Of a DNA stretch of 64,000 bases, positions 18,154 through 27,931 are shown piece after piece. Location: positions 1 to 64,000 of the forward strand of contig JAFRBB010000056.1 of NCBI GenBank assembly GCA_017405085.1. The letters run 5' to 3'. Under the pieces are notes generated by a model. That model searched no databases. It was not told where the DNA came from and worked only from the letters and a program-made list of their open reading frames with translations. Both the position numbers and the translations under genes were made by a program. The first letter of the stretch is position 1; each line of letters starts with the position of its first letter. This DNA comes from Eubacteriaceae bacterium (GTDB taxonomy: Bacteria > Bacillota > Clostridia > Eubacteriales > Eubacteriaceae).

Positions 18154-19362
18154 CTATTTCTTTTCATTTCGGATGATTTCAATGGCTTTCTGAAGCTGAT
18201 TATCCGCTTCGTGAGTCATCGTGAAAAAGTTCTCCGGCTTTTCCGACAGCTCAAGATTCACGTCCGGTGTCAACCCCACTTTGTGAATGGCGTGGCCCTT
18301 CGGGGTGAAATTGGTCTCAGTCGTAATTTTATACCCCGATCCGTCGGAAAAAGTACTGAGTTCCTGAACAACACCTTTCCCGAAAGTCTTGGTGCCCACC
18401 AGCTTAGCAAGCCCGTCATCCTGAACCGCACCGGCCAATATTTCGGAAGCGGATGCCGTTCCCTCATTGACCAAAAATACCACCGGCTTATTAAACCTGT
18501 CGCCGTCGCCTCTGTCATAATCAATCCGATTGCCGTTTTGATCGACATGATAACCCACTTCCCCGTCACCGAGAAGTCGATTGGCCACATGCACCGCGTC
18601 GTCGACAATGCCGCCGCCGTTATAGCGTAAATCGACAATCAAGCCATTTATATTCTGTTTTTCTAATTGGGTAAGCTTCTCATCAAATTGATTTCCTGTC
18701 TGAGTAGTAAATTCATTGATTTGAATATATCCTATGCTGCTGTCAAGCATCTCAGCACTCACGCTGTCTTGATTGATTTTAGCGCGTTTGAGTTTCTTGG
18801 TAACCTGTTCGCCGTTATCATGTTCGAAAGTCACTTCAACCTCGGTGCCGGACTCGCCTCGCATTTTAGAGACCGTATAATCCGTTCCTTTGCCGAGGAC
18901 ATCCTCACCGTCCACTTTGACGATCTTGTCATTCATCCGCATGCCCGCTTCCGCTGCCGGCGTTTTTTCATATACCTGCAAAACAACGGTATCTTTGTCC
19001 TCATTGGCATACACGACCACACCGATTCCCTCATATTCACCTGTCGATTCTTCCATCAGCTTCGCGAATTCCTCCGGCGTATAATAATCGCTGTATTCAT
19101 CCTCCAAGGCCGTGAACATTCCCTTGACCGCGCCTTCCAGCAATTTGTTCTCATCGGGTTTTTGATAAAACTTGTCGTTGATCAAATTCTCCGCTTCAAA
19201 AAGCTTTTTGACCTGTGCGGTATTCAGTCTTGACGAAACGCCGATAAACTGCGTCGACGAAAAATTGAGAAAACCGTTGACCGTCAGCACATACGTCGCG
19301 GCATTGCTCAAAACGATGATCAACGTAAAAATCAACAATTGTTTTGTAAATTTGTTTTTCAT
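18154..19362 (-). CDS. Carboxy-terminal processing protease (S41 family)
   Basis: A 402-residue secreted or membrane-anchored serine protease. It has an N-terminal transmembrane segment, a PDZ domain (YEGIGVVVY through AGMRMNDKIVKVDGEDVLGK) and the S41 catalytic domain with LIVDLRYNGGGIVDDAV, the nucleophile serine in NEGTASASEILAGA and the lysine in GTKTFGKGVVQ. CtpA/CtpB-type enzymes cleave at C-termini outside the membrane. It stands directly downstream of the ftsE-ftsX-hydrolase operon but behind a terminator. GGAGAAATTATG starts it. Confidence 0.94.
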   Translation of the reverse strand: MKNKFTKQLLIFTLIIVLSNAATYVLTVNGFLNFSSTQFIGVSSRLNTAQVKKLFEAENLINDKFYQKPDENKLLEGAVKGMFTALEDEYSDYYTPEEFAKLMEESTGEYEGIGVVVYANEDKDTVVLQVYEKTPAAEAGMRMNDKIVKVDGEDVLGKGTDYTVSKMRGESGTEVEVTFEHDNGEQVTKKLKRAKINQDSVSAEMLDSSIGYIQINEFTTQTGNQFDEKLTQLEKQNINGLIVDLRYNGGGIVDDAVHVANRLLGDGEVGYHVDQNGNRIDYDRGDGDRFNKPVVFLVNEGTASASEILAGAVQDDGLAKLVGTKTFGKGVVQELSTFSDGSGYKITTETNFTPKGHAIHKVGLTPDVNLELSEKPENFFTMTHEADNQLQKAIEIIRNEKK

Positions 19363-19552
19363 AATTTCTCCAAAAGTAAATCACTTCAATAACAGACAAA
19401 ATCAAGGGGCAAATCATTTGATGGGCTCGTCAATGATATCATCGATAATCCGACATACCTATTGAACTAAGTCGAAAATGTCAAATGGTATTACTCGATA
19501 GCCGATTAAATGACGGTGCTTTATAAGCATAAAATGTATTATACATGAAAAA

Positions 19553-19578
19553 ACGGAAAGAACCAACGTTCTTTCCGT
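19553..19578 (-). terminator. Terminator of the ftsE-ftsX-hydrolase operon
   Basis: Perfect stem ACGGAAAGAAC/GTTCTTTCCGT with a four-base loop, followed on the minus strand by TTTTTT. Confidence 0.85.
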
Positions 19579-19629
19579 ATTTTATCGCTGTATTAAGTTT
19601 TTTCACGTTGTCCAAGGTGCTTTCCGTCA

Positions 19630-20829
19630 TTACGGAGCAATAAACGAAAGGGGATCAGCATAATTTCCGGCTGCGTCGATAAAGCTGATGTGAAGATGGG
19701 GTCCTGTTGCCCATCCCGTCGCGCCGACATAACCGATCACGTCGCCTTGATTAACCCGTTGTCCCTCAGAAACCGCGATGGCGCTCTGATGCCCGTAAAG
19801 GGTGGAATAGCCATTATCATGGGCGATGATCACGCAGTTTCCGTAACCGCCGTATTCACAGGCAAGGGTAACGGTGCCGGCGGCCGAGGCGTAAATCGGC
19901 TCTCCGGTCCAGGCGCCGATATCGAGGCCATCGTGATCCGCGGTACCCACACCACCGGTCGCTTCATATCCGCGATAGCCGAAATAGGAAGTGATTTCCC
20001 GATTATCGACAGGCCAAATGAATCCGCTGGCAGAGGGGGCCGGCAGCGCTTGCCCGGCCGATTGAGCCGCGGCTTGCTCCGCTGCCCGTTTTTGAGCTTC
20101 GGCTTCAGCGCGGGCTCTGGCAATTTCCGCAAGCTCGGCGTCAAGCTGTTTGACGGCCTGTTCTTGTTTGGCCGCTTCCGCTTTATACGCTTCCAAAATC
20201 CCTTGGTTTTGATTGAGCAAAGCTTCGCGTTGCGCCACAACCTGTTGTTGACTGGCAACCAAAGCCTGTTGCTCGCTTTTAAGCTGCTCCATCTCAGCCA
20301 TTGACGCTTCCAGAGATGTCTTTTTATCTACGAGGGCTTGCTGCGCGTTTTTTAAAGACGCAATCGCCGCCTGATCAGCCCGGGCGATGGTTGCGACTTT
20401 ATCGATGTTGGAAATTAATTCCGCGTAATTTTCAGAAGAGAACACAACCGCAAGGTAACTTTCGTTGCCGAGCATATACATGGTTTGAAGCCGTTTTTCC
20501 AAATCCTGCTGTTGTTTATCCTGTTCAGCAGAAAGGATCGCGATGCCTTCTTGTTTCTCCGCGATTTGCGCGCTCAAGCTGTCGATTTTAGCTTGGGTCT
20601 CTTTATTCTGATTGTCAAGAACGCTTAAATAATCATTGGCTTTCTCGACCTCAGTCATTAATCCGTTGACCGTATTTTGCGTCATATCCACTTGATATTC
20701 CGCTTGTTGTTTTTTTTCGGTCGCTTCTTTTTTTTGCTGATTTAATTCTTCTTCCGTCGCGGCGAAAACCGTTCCGATCGAAAGCAGAATCGCCAGCATC
20801 ACCAAAACAGCGGCGAAATATTTTTTCAA
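19630..20829 (-). CDS. EnvC/PcsB-like murein hydrolase or activator, M23 domain
   Basis: A 399-residue secreted protein: signal peptide (KKYFAAVLVMLAILLSIGTVFA), a long coiled coil from about residue 25 to 250 rich in Gln, Glu, Ala and Lys, and a C-terminal LytM/M23 domain with HDGLDIGAW, NGYSTLYGHQS and GPHLHISF. The metal ligands (H...D, HLH) look intact. In this arrangement FtsEX drives the coiled-coil protein to open the cell wall at division. The start is a TTG at 20829 behind GGGGGAT, which gives a proper signal peptide. Confidence 0.93.
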   Translation of the reverse strand: MKKYFAAVLVMLAILLSIGTVFAATEEELNQQKKEATEKKQQAEYQVDMTQNTVNGLMTEVEKANDYLSVLDNQNKETQAKIDSLSAQIAEKQEGIAILSAEQDKQQQDLEKRLQTMYMLGNESYLAVVFSSENYAELISNIDKVATIARADQAAIASLKNAQQALVDKKTSLEASMAEMEQLKSEQQALVASQQQVVAQREALLNQNQGILEAYKAEAAKQEQAVKQLDAELAEIARARAEAEAQKRAAEQAAAQSAGQALPAPSASGFIWPVDNREITSYFGYRGYEATGGVGTADHDGLDIGAWTGEPIYASAAGTVTLACEYGGYGNCVIIAHDNGYSTLYGHQSAIAVSEGQRVNQGDVIGYVGATGWATGPHLHISFIDAAGNYADPLSFIAP

Positions 20830-20866
20830 TTTAAAATCCCCCTTCAATTCTTCTATACATTGAATT

Positions 20867-21784
20867 TTATACATCCAAGAATTTACGAATCGCAACGCTA
20901 CTACCGAGAATACCGATCAAGATCCCATAAATTAGGAAAAACAACACAACGTTGAGAATGACGAGTTGCGGTGACGCAAAGTTGACGGTGATGGGAAGCA
21001 ACGCGTTACCGCCCAGATAGCCCAAAATGTAAAAATAGCCGGTTCGAATCGCCATCGTCGCCGCAATCGCGGCAATCACACCGAGGCCTGCCCCCTCCAA
21101 AAGAAAAGGCATTCGGATGTAGCTGTCCGTTGCGCCGACGTATTTCATAATGCCGATTTCCTTTCGACGGGCAAACACCGTCAATCGAATCGTATTATAG
21201 ATCAAGAAGAACGAAATGATCGACAGCACGATAATGACAATGATGCAGAGAAGATTGACAAAGTGATTAAAATTGGTCAGCGCTTTGATGTAGTCCTGAC
21301 CGTATTTGACATACTCTATGCCATTGGATTCTTTATAGCCGTCGATAAAGCTCTTGATTTGATCCATGTCCTCCGATCGCTTAGCTTTGACGATGAAGGA
21401 CTCGGGCATCGGATTGTTTTTACTGTTAAAACTGCTCATCAAATCCGAATAGCCCTCAAGGGATTCGGAAAAGTTTTTCAAGGCCTGGTCTTTGGATTCG
21501 TATTGCACTTCCGAAATCAGATCATTGCTTTCCAAAGCCTGTTTTAAAGACGATTTTTGTTCCTCGGTCACTTCCTGTTTAAAAAATACTTGTATTTTAA
21601 GGCCGTTTTCGATATTCGCGGCAATTTGATGAATATTAATCGTCAAAACCAGGAAAATCCCGAGAATAATGAGCGCGGCGGTAATGGACAAAATCGAAGC
21701 CAAACTCATCAAACTGTTGCGGCGGATACTTTGCAAAGTATCTCTGATGATCGAGCGCCGCATGGGGTGTTCGCGATTAAACAT
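20867..21784 (-). CDS. ftsX: Cell division permease FtsX
   Basis: About 305 residues with one N-terminal membrane segment (SLASILSITAALIILGIFLVLTINI), an extracellular domain (IQVFFKQEVTEEQKSSLKQ) and three C-terminal segments, as in FtsX. The conserved KEIGIMKYVGAT motif lies at the cytoplasmic interface. The ATG at 21784 overlaps the ftsE stop by eight bases. With FtsE it forms a non-transporting ABC complex that passes conformational change to the extracellular hydrolase encoded next. Confidence 0.96.
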   Translation of the reverse strand: MFNREHPMRRSIIRDTLQSIRRNSLMSLASILSITAALIILGIFLVLTINIHQIAANIENGLKIQVFFKQEVTEEQKSSLKQALESNDLISEVQYESKDQALKNFSESLEGYSDLMSSFNSKNNPMPESFIVKAKRSEDMDQIKSFIDGYKESNGIEYVKYGQDYIKALTNFNHFVNLLCIIVIIVLSIISFFLIYNTIRLTVFARRKEIGIMKYVGATDSYIRMPFLLEGAGLGVIAAIAATMAIRTGYFYILGYLGGNALLPITVNFASPQLVILNVVLFFLIYGILIGILGSSVAIRKFLDV

Positions 21785-22499
21785 GGCTTTGACCGCCTTC
21801 AATATAGTCTATGCCGCCTTCAGGTACATTGATGCTGTCATGGGTCAGCACGCCGCCTTCCAAAGTCAGGACACGTTTATTCATGAGTTTGACCATTTCC
21901 ATATCGTGGGTAACCACGACAACCGTGGTGCCGTGGCGATTGATTTCTAGCAAAATCCGCATAATGTCTTTGGATGTGTCAGGGTCTAAGTTACCTGTCG
22001 GTTCATCGCAAATCAAAATACTCGGATTGTTGATAATCGCTCTGGCAATAACGACACGTTGTTGTTCTCCGCCGGAAAGCTCGTGGGGATAATGATACAT
22101 CCGTTGAGAAAGTCCGACCATTTCCAAAGCCAACGGCACTTTTTTTCGAATGGCTTTTTCGGGCCGTCCGATAATTTCCATGGCGTAAGCGACATTTTCA
22201 TAAACGTTTTTACTTTCAAGCAAGCGGAAATCCTGAAACACAACGCCTAATTTACGGCGCAAATACGGGATCTCTTTTTTGGAAAGCTCGGAAATGTCAT
22301 GGCCCTGAATCTTAACGGTTCCGCTGGTCACATCAATTTCTCTCAACAGCAATTTGATGAAGGTCGATTTACCGGCGCCGCTTCGTCCGACCAGAAAGAC
22401 AAACTCCCCGTTATCTATAAATAGGTTGAGATCCCTCAAAGCGTCTTTTTCGTTTTTTTCATATGTTTTGGTGACATTGATAAATTCAATCATAATCAT
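21777..22499 (-). CDS. ftsE: Cell division ATP-binding protein FtsE
   Basis: A 240-residue ABC ATPase with Walker A GRSGAGKSTFIKLLLR, Q-loop VVFQDFRLLESKNVYENVA, signature LSGGEQQRVVIARAI, Walker B ILICDEPTGNLD and the switch histidine in VVVVTHDMEMV. The C-terminal tail is about 15 residues longer than the shortest FtsE proteins. Two ATG starts (22499, 22493) are possible. The AAGAAAGAGACGATG context at 22499 also precedes the M24 peptidase gene, which favours it. Confidence 0.96.
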   Translation of the reverse strand: MIMIEFINVTKTYEKNEKDALRDLNLFIDNGEFVFLVGRSGAGKSTFIKLLLREIDVTSGTVKIQGHDISELSKKEIPYLRRKLGVVFQDFRLLESKNVYENVAYAMEIIGRPEKAIRKKVPLALEMVGLSQRMYHYPHELSGGEQQRVVIARAIINNPSILICDEPTGNLDPDTSKDIMRILLEINRHGTTVVVVTHDMEMVKLMNKRVLTLEGGVLTHDSINVPEGGIDYIEGGQSHV

Positions 22500-23002
22500 C
22501 GTCTCTTTCTTTAATTACTCATGGTATAAAAACCAATTCCGGAACCGTCCGTCCTGCTATTGTACCGTATATATCATTGGATTTTCTTAATCAATATTTA
22601 AAATACTGTCTTAACAAAACGGCAGACTCCGCTTTGGAAAATATTATATCCCATCAACCTTTCGAAAACCATAGATGAAATTTATAAAAGTGAAAAATCT
22701 CGTATCTATCCTGTTGCTTTTTCGATGATTTAAAGCAAAATTTTTTACATCTTCAAAAGACACAACATGGTCAGTAGAATCAAAAATTCCACGCGGATTC
22801 GATCGTCATCACTTTCATCAATCGTTTTTTCACATCAATGATTCACCGAAAAAACGCAAAAGACTTTCCCGAAGGTTTTTGGGGAAAGCCTTTTTATAAA
22901 TGGATTTAAATTTGATTGTTATTGTGATTTACCGTACAACCAAGGGCCATTTAAGAGGTTGGCGTTGCGTTAAGATTTAAACCGCAAGTATTCCAACAAA
23001 TA
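22500..23002. other. Intergenic region between metK and ftsE
   Basis: AT-rich, with no supported gene. It holds a hairpin, GACTTTCCC-N11-GGGAAAGCC at 22862-22890, with T-rich flanks on both sides, which probably ends metK transcripts. The remainder must contain the ftsE promoter, but no clear one is seen. Confidence 0.5.
22850..22895 (-). terminator. Probable metK terminator
   Basis: Stem GGCTTTCCC/GGGAAAGTC with one wobble, followed on the minus strand by CTTTTGCGTTTTTT. It can also act on the plus strand, where TTTTT follows. Confidence 0.65.
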
Positions 23003-24163
23003 TTATTTCTTAAAGCAATCGACCAAATCTGTCTTTTCCCAAGGTAAATCCAAATCGTTACGTCCGAAATGGCCGTATGCCGCAGTTTGTTTATAAATCG
23101 GTCGTCTGAGATCTAATTTCTGGATGATGGCATCGGGACGAAGATCAACGTTCTTTTGGATTAAGTCGACAATTTCATCATCGGAAATTTTCCCTGTTCC
23201 AAAGGTATCGACATAAATCGACACCGGTTCGGCCACGCCGATGGCATATGCCAACTGCACTTCGCATTTGCTTGCCAATCCGGCAGCCACCACATTTTTC
23301 GCCACGTATCTGGCCGCGTATGCCGCGGAACGATCGACCTTTGTCGGATCCTTTCCTGAAAAGGCCCCGCCGCCGTGACGGCCGACACCGCCATAGGTAT
23401 CAACGATAATTTTTCGTCCGGTAAGTCCCGCATCTCCCTGGGGACCGCCGATGACAAAACGTCCGGTCGGATTAATAAAAATTTTCGTTTTTTCATCCAT
23501 CCATTGGTCTCCGATGACGGGTTTGATCACTTTGTCAATGATATCTTTTTCGATGGTGTCGTGATCAACTTCTTCGCCATGCTGGGTCGAAATGACCACA
23601 GTGTCGACACGGACCGGTTTGCCGTCATCATATTCCACTGTCACTTGGGATTTTCCGTCGGGACGGAGATAATCGATCTCTCCGGATTTACGCACTTCGG
23701 AAAGTTTTCTGGTCAATTTATGGGCCAAGCTGATCGGCATCGGCATGAGTTCATCCGTTTCATCGCAAGCGTACCCGAACATCATGCCTTGGTCCCCGGC
23801 GCCGGTATTGAGTTCATCCGTATCGCGGGTTTCAAGGGCCGAATCGACACCCATGGCGATATCCGAGGATTGTTCATCAATCGATGTTAATACCGCGCAG
23901 GTATCGCAATCAAATCCGTATTTGGCCCGATCATAGCCAATCTCGCGAACGGTATCGCGCACGATTTTCGGAATATCAACGTAGGCTTTTGTTGAAATTT
24001 CGCCGGTGACCAACACCAATCCCGTAGCCACCGAGGTTTCGCAGGCGACACGGGCCATCGGATCCTTTTCCATCAGCGCGTCCAAAACGGCATCGGAAAT
24101 CTGATCGCAAATCTTGTCGGGATGACCTTCGGTCACGGATTCTGATGTAAACAGTCTTTTCAT
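23003..24163 (-). CDS. metK: S-adenosylmethionine synthetase
   Basis: A 386-residue enzyme making S-adenosylmethionine from methionine and ATP. Signature stretches are [36 protein letters not shown] and [20 protein letters not shown], with the ATP-binding [20 protein letters not shown]. The second of two ATG codons (24163) is used because AGGAG is only three bases from the first. A SAM-I riboswitch with terminator lies in the leader, so the enzyme is repressed by its own product. Stand-alone gene. Confidence 0.98.
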   Translation of the reverse strand: MKRLFTSESVTEGHPDKICDQISDAVLDALMEKDPMARVACETSVATGLVLVTGEISTKAYVDIPKIVRDTVREIGYDRAKYGFDCDTCAVLTSIDEQSSDIAMGVDSALETRDTDELNTGAGDQGMMFGYACDETDELMPMPISLAHKLTRKLSEVRKSGEIDYLRPDGKSQVTVEYDDGKPVRVDTVVISTQHGEEVDHDTIEKDIIDKVIKPVIGDQWMDEKTKIFINPTGRFVIGGPQGDAGLTGRKIIVDTYGGVGRHGGGAFSGKDPTKVDRSAAYAARYVAKNVVAAGLASKCEVQLAYAIGVAEPVSIYVDTFGTGKISDDEIVDLIQKNVDLRPDAIIQKLDLRRPIYKQTAAYGHFGRNDLDLPWEKTDLVDCFKK

Positions 24164-24209
24164 CATTTACTCCTATGTATAATTATTTAATTAAGCATTG
24201 ACCTAAATG

Positions 24210-24340
24210 AAAAAACCCCATGTCGGACATGGGGCGCTTGTTTTCCCCATCATTTCAATTTCTGAAGGTATTGGCACCATACAAACTGCTGGTTGCCGGG
24301 TTTCATCGGGCCTTTCCCTCCGCCACTCTGGATAGGTAAT
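24210..24340 (-). promoter_or_regulatory. SAM-I (S-box) riboswitch with terminator
   Basis: On the minus strand the leader reads TATCCAGAGTGGCGGAGGGA, then GGCCCGATGAAACCCGGCAA, then GGTGCCAATACC, the core of the S-box aptamer (P1 strand, P2 kink-turn, conserved GATGAAACCCGGCAACC and the P3/P4 segments). It is followed by a terminator CCCCATGTC/GACATGGGG plus T6 at 24210-24234. Binding of SAM stops transcription of metK. Confidence 0.95.
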
Positions 24341-24356
24341 GTTAATTATTGTTTAA

Positions 24357-24385
24357 ATGATATGCTTATTTAATTTCAATGTCAA
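24357..24385 (-). promoter_or_regulatory. metK promoter
   Basis: TTGACA (24380-24385), a 17-base spacer, and TATCAT (24357-24362) on the minus strand, just upstream of the riboswitch. Near-consensus sigma-A promoter. Confidence 0.85.
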
Positions 24386-24469
24386 GTGTAATTTTTTTCA
24401 TTAAGATTTGAAAAAGATATAATTTTCATAAAATGATTTTGATCAGCAACATCTCTATTGTTCATATGA

Positions 24470-25657
24470 TCAGCGCATTCGACGTTCTATGTCCTCAATC
24501 GTTTTTGGGATGCCCACAGATAAATTGACAGGACCGTCTTCGGTAATCAAAATATCATCTTCAATCCTGACACCCATACCCCGATGCGCGAGATATAACC
24601 CCGGCTCGCAGGTGATGACCATTCCGGGCGCCAAAGTCAAATTGCGATCAAGACACAGGTCATGGGTGTCCAGCCCGAGAGAATGCCCGATGCCGTGATA
24701 ATAATAATCGTCGATTTCGGCGCCTGCGGCAAACAAACCCGTTTTTAATCCCTGTTCCCACAAAATCTCACGGGAATACGCTTGAATGTCTTTCATTGAC
24801 GCGCCAACGCGGTAAGCATCAATAATCAGTTCTTGAGCGGTCAAGACGGCATCGTATAATTTCGCTGCGTCATCACTGAATTTGCCCCCCGCGGGAAGGG
24901 TTCTGCTGATATCCGCCGCGTAGCCTTGAACTTTCGCGCCCAAATCAAACAACACCATGGCATTTTCAGGAACCGTATCCTTGTTTTCAACATAATGCAA
25001 AATCGGCGCGTTTTGCCCCGATGCCGCGATCGTCGCGAAGGCTGTACCGTCCGCTCCGCCGTCTTTGATCATATACTCAAACAGCGCGGCCAATTCATAT
25101 TCTTTTACGCCGGGTACGGTGATATCACACAACGCGTCAATCCCTTTTGCCGTGATTGAGATTGCGTTTTGCATCATTTCTATTTCTTCCGGCTCTTTAA
25201 TTAGTCTTAAACGCACTAAAAATGGTGTTAAATCATCGCTGTTTTCCGCATAAGATGGTTTTTGATGATCCGGTATTGTTTGATCAAAATAGATCAATTG
25301 ATCACCGCGAAGCAAAGAATCCGGTAAAAAATCATCGATATATCGAATATCGCCGATCCCGGAAACCTCTGACGCCCGCGCCGTTGTGATGTATCTTCCA
25401 ATCCATTTTTCTCGATCATAATCGGGTTTTCGGATATAGAGCGTCTCGGTAAGTTCCCCTTCGTCTTTTTGAATGACGAGCAATCCCTCGGGTTCTCTGA
25501 TTCCCGTCAAATAAAAATAATTATTATTGGCGTAAAACGGATAGCAGTCATCCAAAGAAGACGCCACTTCTTTTCCGGCCGGGACAACCGCAACACTTTT
25601 TTCGGGAAGCAGATTTCCCAGTTCCCTGCGTTTCTTTTGATAAAATGGTTGTTTCAT
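24470..25657 (-). CDS. Xaa-Pro aminopeptidase family (M24) protein
   Basis: A 395-residue metallopeptidase with an N-terminal AMP_N domain (NNNYFYLTGIREPEGLLVI) and a C-terminal creatinase-fold M24 domain. Metal ligands are in VLFDLGAKVQGYAADISRT (two Asp), HGIGHSLGLDTHD (His), TCEPGLY (Glu) and RIEDDILIT (Glu). It removes N-terminal residues before proline from peptides. It lies 18 bases upstream of nothing else on its strand but follows the HAD gene closely (25676), so the two are likely co-transcribed with the membrane protein gene. Confidence 0.93.
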   Translation of the reverse strand: MKQPFYQKKRRELGNLLPEKSVAVVPAGKEVASSLDDCYPFYANNNYFYLTGIREPEGLLVIQKDEGELTETLYIRKPDYDREKWIGRYITTARASEVSGIGDIRYIDDFLPDSLLRGDQLIYFDQTIPDHQKPSYAENSDDLTPFLVRLRLIKEPEEIEMMQNAISITAKGIDALCDITVPGVKEYELAALFEYMIKDGGADGTAFATIAASGQNAPILHYVENKDTVPENAMVLFDLGAKVQGYAADISRTLPAGGKFSDDAAKLYDAVLTAQELIIDAYRVGASMKDIQAYSREILWEQGLKTGLFAAGAEIDDYYYHGIGHSLGLDTHDLCLDRNLTLAPGMVITCEPGLYLAHRGMGVRIEDDILITEDGPVNLSVGIPKTIEDIERRMR

Positions 25658-25675
25658 CGTCTCTTTCTTTTTGAA

Positions 25676-26470
25676 TTACAGAATATATTTCTCAATTAAT
25701 TCCGCCACGGCGCCATGATCGTTATCCTGACTCGAGGTGTACGCCGCGGCTTTTTTTATCTTCGGTGACGCGTTGGCAACGGCCAGTCCGAGACCGACCC
25801 CTTCGATCATCGGCAAATCATTATCGCTGTCTCCGACGGCAGCAATATGATCAAGGGGAATATCGACCATGTCGGATAAAACCTTGATTCCCCTTAGTTT
25901 ATTGAGATGAACAGGCGCGATTTCCATAATATTGCGTCCGGCGTGATAACAAGACAGGGAATCATCCGCCAACGTCTTGAAAAGTTCTTTCTCGATTTCC
26001 GAAGAATACTTAAAAATCACCCGCATCGGATCGGAAATCTCGGTTAAATCCGAAACGCGGCGAGCCATGAGATGATTTTCGGACATGATTTCCGGATAAA
26101 ACGCGCCCAACGCGGGATCTTCGAAAAACACGCCTTCCGGTGTCGTCACAGCTATCGATAAATTTTTTTCTTTGATCCGGCGAAGAAGAAAACGATATTG
26201 CCGCTCGGTAAAAAAACCTTGCGCGAAAACAAGCCGCTCCCGGGTAAAAATCGTTCCGCCCCCATCGCCGATGTGAAGCGTGTCCGCATCACCCAATTCG
26301 AGTTTTTCTAAAAAAATGCGTTGTGAACCGTAAAACCGGCCGCTGGCCGATGTCACGAAGATTCCTCTTTCTTCACAAGCCCCAAGGGCTTTCCGGTCTA
26401 TGGGATTAATGCTTTTATCGGTCATCAAAAGCGTATCGTCAAGGTCTAAAACAAGCATTTTAATCGTCAT
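25676..26470 (-). CDS. Cof-type HAD-superfamily phosphatase
   Basis: A 264-residue HAD hydrolase. Motif I is LDLDDTLL, motif II is SASGRF, the lysine is in NKLRGIKVLSDMV and motif III/IV is AVGDSDNDLPMIEG followed by GLAVANASPKIK. The C2B cap and this order are typical of the Cof/YbiV group, which hydrolyses sugar phosphates and flavin or pyridoxal phosphates. The specific substrate cannot be read from sequence. GGGGATGACATG provides the start. Confidence 0.92.
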   Translation of the reverse strand: MTIKMLVLDLDDTLLMTDKSINPIDRKALGACEERGIFVTSASGRFYGSQRIFLEKLELGDADTLHIGDGGGTIFTRERLVFAQGFFTERQYRFLLRRIKEKNLSIAVTTPEGVFFEDPALGAFYPEIMSENHLMARRVSDLTEISDPMRVIFKYSSEIEKELFKTLADDSLSCYHAGRNIMEIAPVHLNKLRGIKVLSDMVDIPLDHIAAVGDSDNDLPMIEGVGLGLAVANASPKIKKAAAYTSSQDNDHGAVAELIEKYIL

Positions 26471-26500
26471 GTCATCCCCACTTATACGGCTTTATCGTGT

Positions 26501-26992
26501 TTAAGCGCCGACAGCCATCAAACCCAACGAACAAAGCAGTGTGATCACACACCCCGCTATGGCCGCGCCCAACGCCGCGGAAATCATCCCGCGTTTAAAA
26601 TCCATCCCGAGCAGTGATCCCGCGAGACACCCGGTCCAAACGCCGGTTCCCGGCAGCGGAATCGCAATGAAAATGGTCAAACCCCAAAATTTATATTTCG
26701 CGATTTGTTCGGTTTTGCTCATGCCTTTATTGTAAATCCAATCTCCCAGGGGTTTTAAAAAGGACACGCCGCGCATCCATTGAATGATCGCCGGAATAAA
26801 TAATAAAATAAACGGCGCCGGTATCATATTGCCAATCCATGCCAGCGCAAAGGTCGTAAGCGGTGACATGTGCTTAACAAGCATGCCGAAAGGAATGGCG
26901 CCGCGCAGCTCGATGATCGGAATCATGGAAATGACAAACACCTCAAGCCATCCCGGTAAAAAAGATAATGCATTAATTATTGATTGTGACAT
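26501..26992 (-). CDS. COG2426 small multidrug export-type membrane protein
   Basis: A 163-residue membrane protein with about four or five hydrophobic segments. Family markers are MIPIIELRGAIPFGM near the N-terminus and IAIPLPGTGVWTGCLAGSLLG later. The family carries the label putative small multidrug export protein, but its function is not proven; the two re-entrant-like PIIELRGAIP and PLPGTG loops recall DedA/VTT proteins. AAAGGAG precedes the ATG. Confidence 0.85.
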   Translation of the reverse strand: MSQSIINALSFLPGWLEVFVISMIPIIELRGAIPFGMLVKHMSPLTTFALAWIGNMIPAPFILLFIPAIIQWMRGVSFLKPLGDWIYNKGMSKTEQIAKYKFWGLTIFIAIPLPGTGVWTGCLAGSLLGMDFKRGMISAALGAAIAGCVITLLCSLGLMAVGA

Positions 26993-27244
26993 TGATTCTC
27001 CTTTGTTTTATTTCAAAAAAATGTTACAATATAGACATAATGGATAAACACGTGATAGAATAGTCCATATTGACATCTGTCAACACGTTTTTGCCCAATC
27101 ATTCATCACAACAAACGCGCAATGTTTATCACGCTCAACAAATGATGTGGTTTATTATATCGAAAAGTCAATCATTTGCCAAATTATTTTTAATCCGATG
27201 AGCTTCGGAAAGCCGGCGTCAGTCGATCAAGGAGGAAAATTTTA
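26993..27244. other. Divergent intergenic region before the two-component operon
   Basis: About 250 AT-rich bases between divergent transcripts. An AAGGAGG ribosome-binding site for the response regulator is at its right end. No clear promoter or hairpin is identified. Confidence 0.4.
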
Positions 27245-27931
27245 ATGAACGAAAAAATTCTGATTGTAGATGATGAAAAATCCATTGTCGACTTAATTCA
27301 AATGGAATTGGAATTTGAAGGATATGAAATCAACACTGCCTTTGATGGCGAAGAAGCCGTTTCAAAAGCTTTGTCCTGGCAACCGGATTTGATGGTGCTC
27401 GATATTATGCTTCCCAAAAAGAACGGATACGATGTCTGCCGGGAAATTCAACCGGTTTTGGATATTCCGATCATTTTGCTGACGGCCAAAACAGATATTA
27501 TCGATAAAGTTCTCGGATTGGAACTGGGCGCCGATGACTATTTGACCAAACCCTTTGATAATCGTGAGCTTTTGGCGCGCATCAAAGCCCATTTACGACG
27601 CGCTCAAAAAAATCAGGTTCCGACCAAAAAGAGCAAAGAAATTGTCAACGGGCCGCTTCATATTCTTCCCGAAGAGCGCTCCGTTTTATTAGACGGCGAG
27701 GAAATTCATCTGACACCCAAAGAATTCGATCTGTTATACCTGTTGGCCTCCTATCCGGAACAGGTCTTTCCCCGGGATGAGCTGCTTAAAAAAATCTGGG
27801 GTTACGGCTATTACGGCGACACGCGAACGGTCGACATGCACGTTCAGCGCATTCGCAGAAAGATCGACAAGCCTTCCAACAAATTTATTCAAACTGTATT
27901 CGGCATCGGCTATAAAATGAGGAAACTCTAA
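27245..27931 (+). CDS. OmpR-family response regulator
   Basis: A 228-residue regulator. The receiver domain (1-120) has the acidic pair DD at 9-10, phospho-acceptor D53 (LMVLDIMLPKKNG), T80 and K102 (TKPFD). The C-terminal winged helix (about 130-228) has LTPKEFDLLYLLASYPEQVF, then TRTVDMHVQRIRRKID. This is the WalR/PhoP/ResD group. AAGGAGG precedes the ATG. The stop overlaps the kinase start (TAATG), so regulator and sensor are co-translated. Confidence 0.96.
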   Translation: MNEKILIVDDEKSIVDLIQMELEFEGYEINTAFDGEEAVSKALSWQPDLMVLDIMLPKKNGYDVCREIQPVLDIPIILLTAKTDIIDKVLGLELGADDYLTKPFDNRELLARIKAHLRRAQKNQVPTKKSKEIVNGPLHILPEERSVLLDGEEIHLTPKEFDLLYLLASYPEQVFPRDELLKKIWGYGYYGDTRTVDMHVQRIRRKIDKPSNKFIQTVFGIGYKMRKL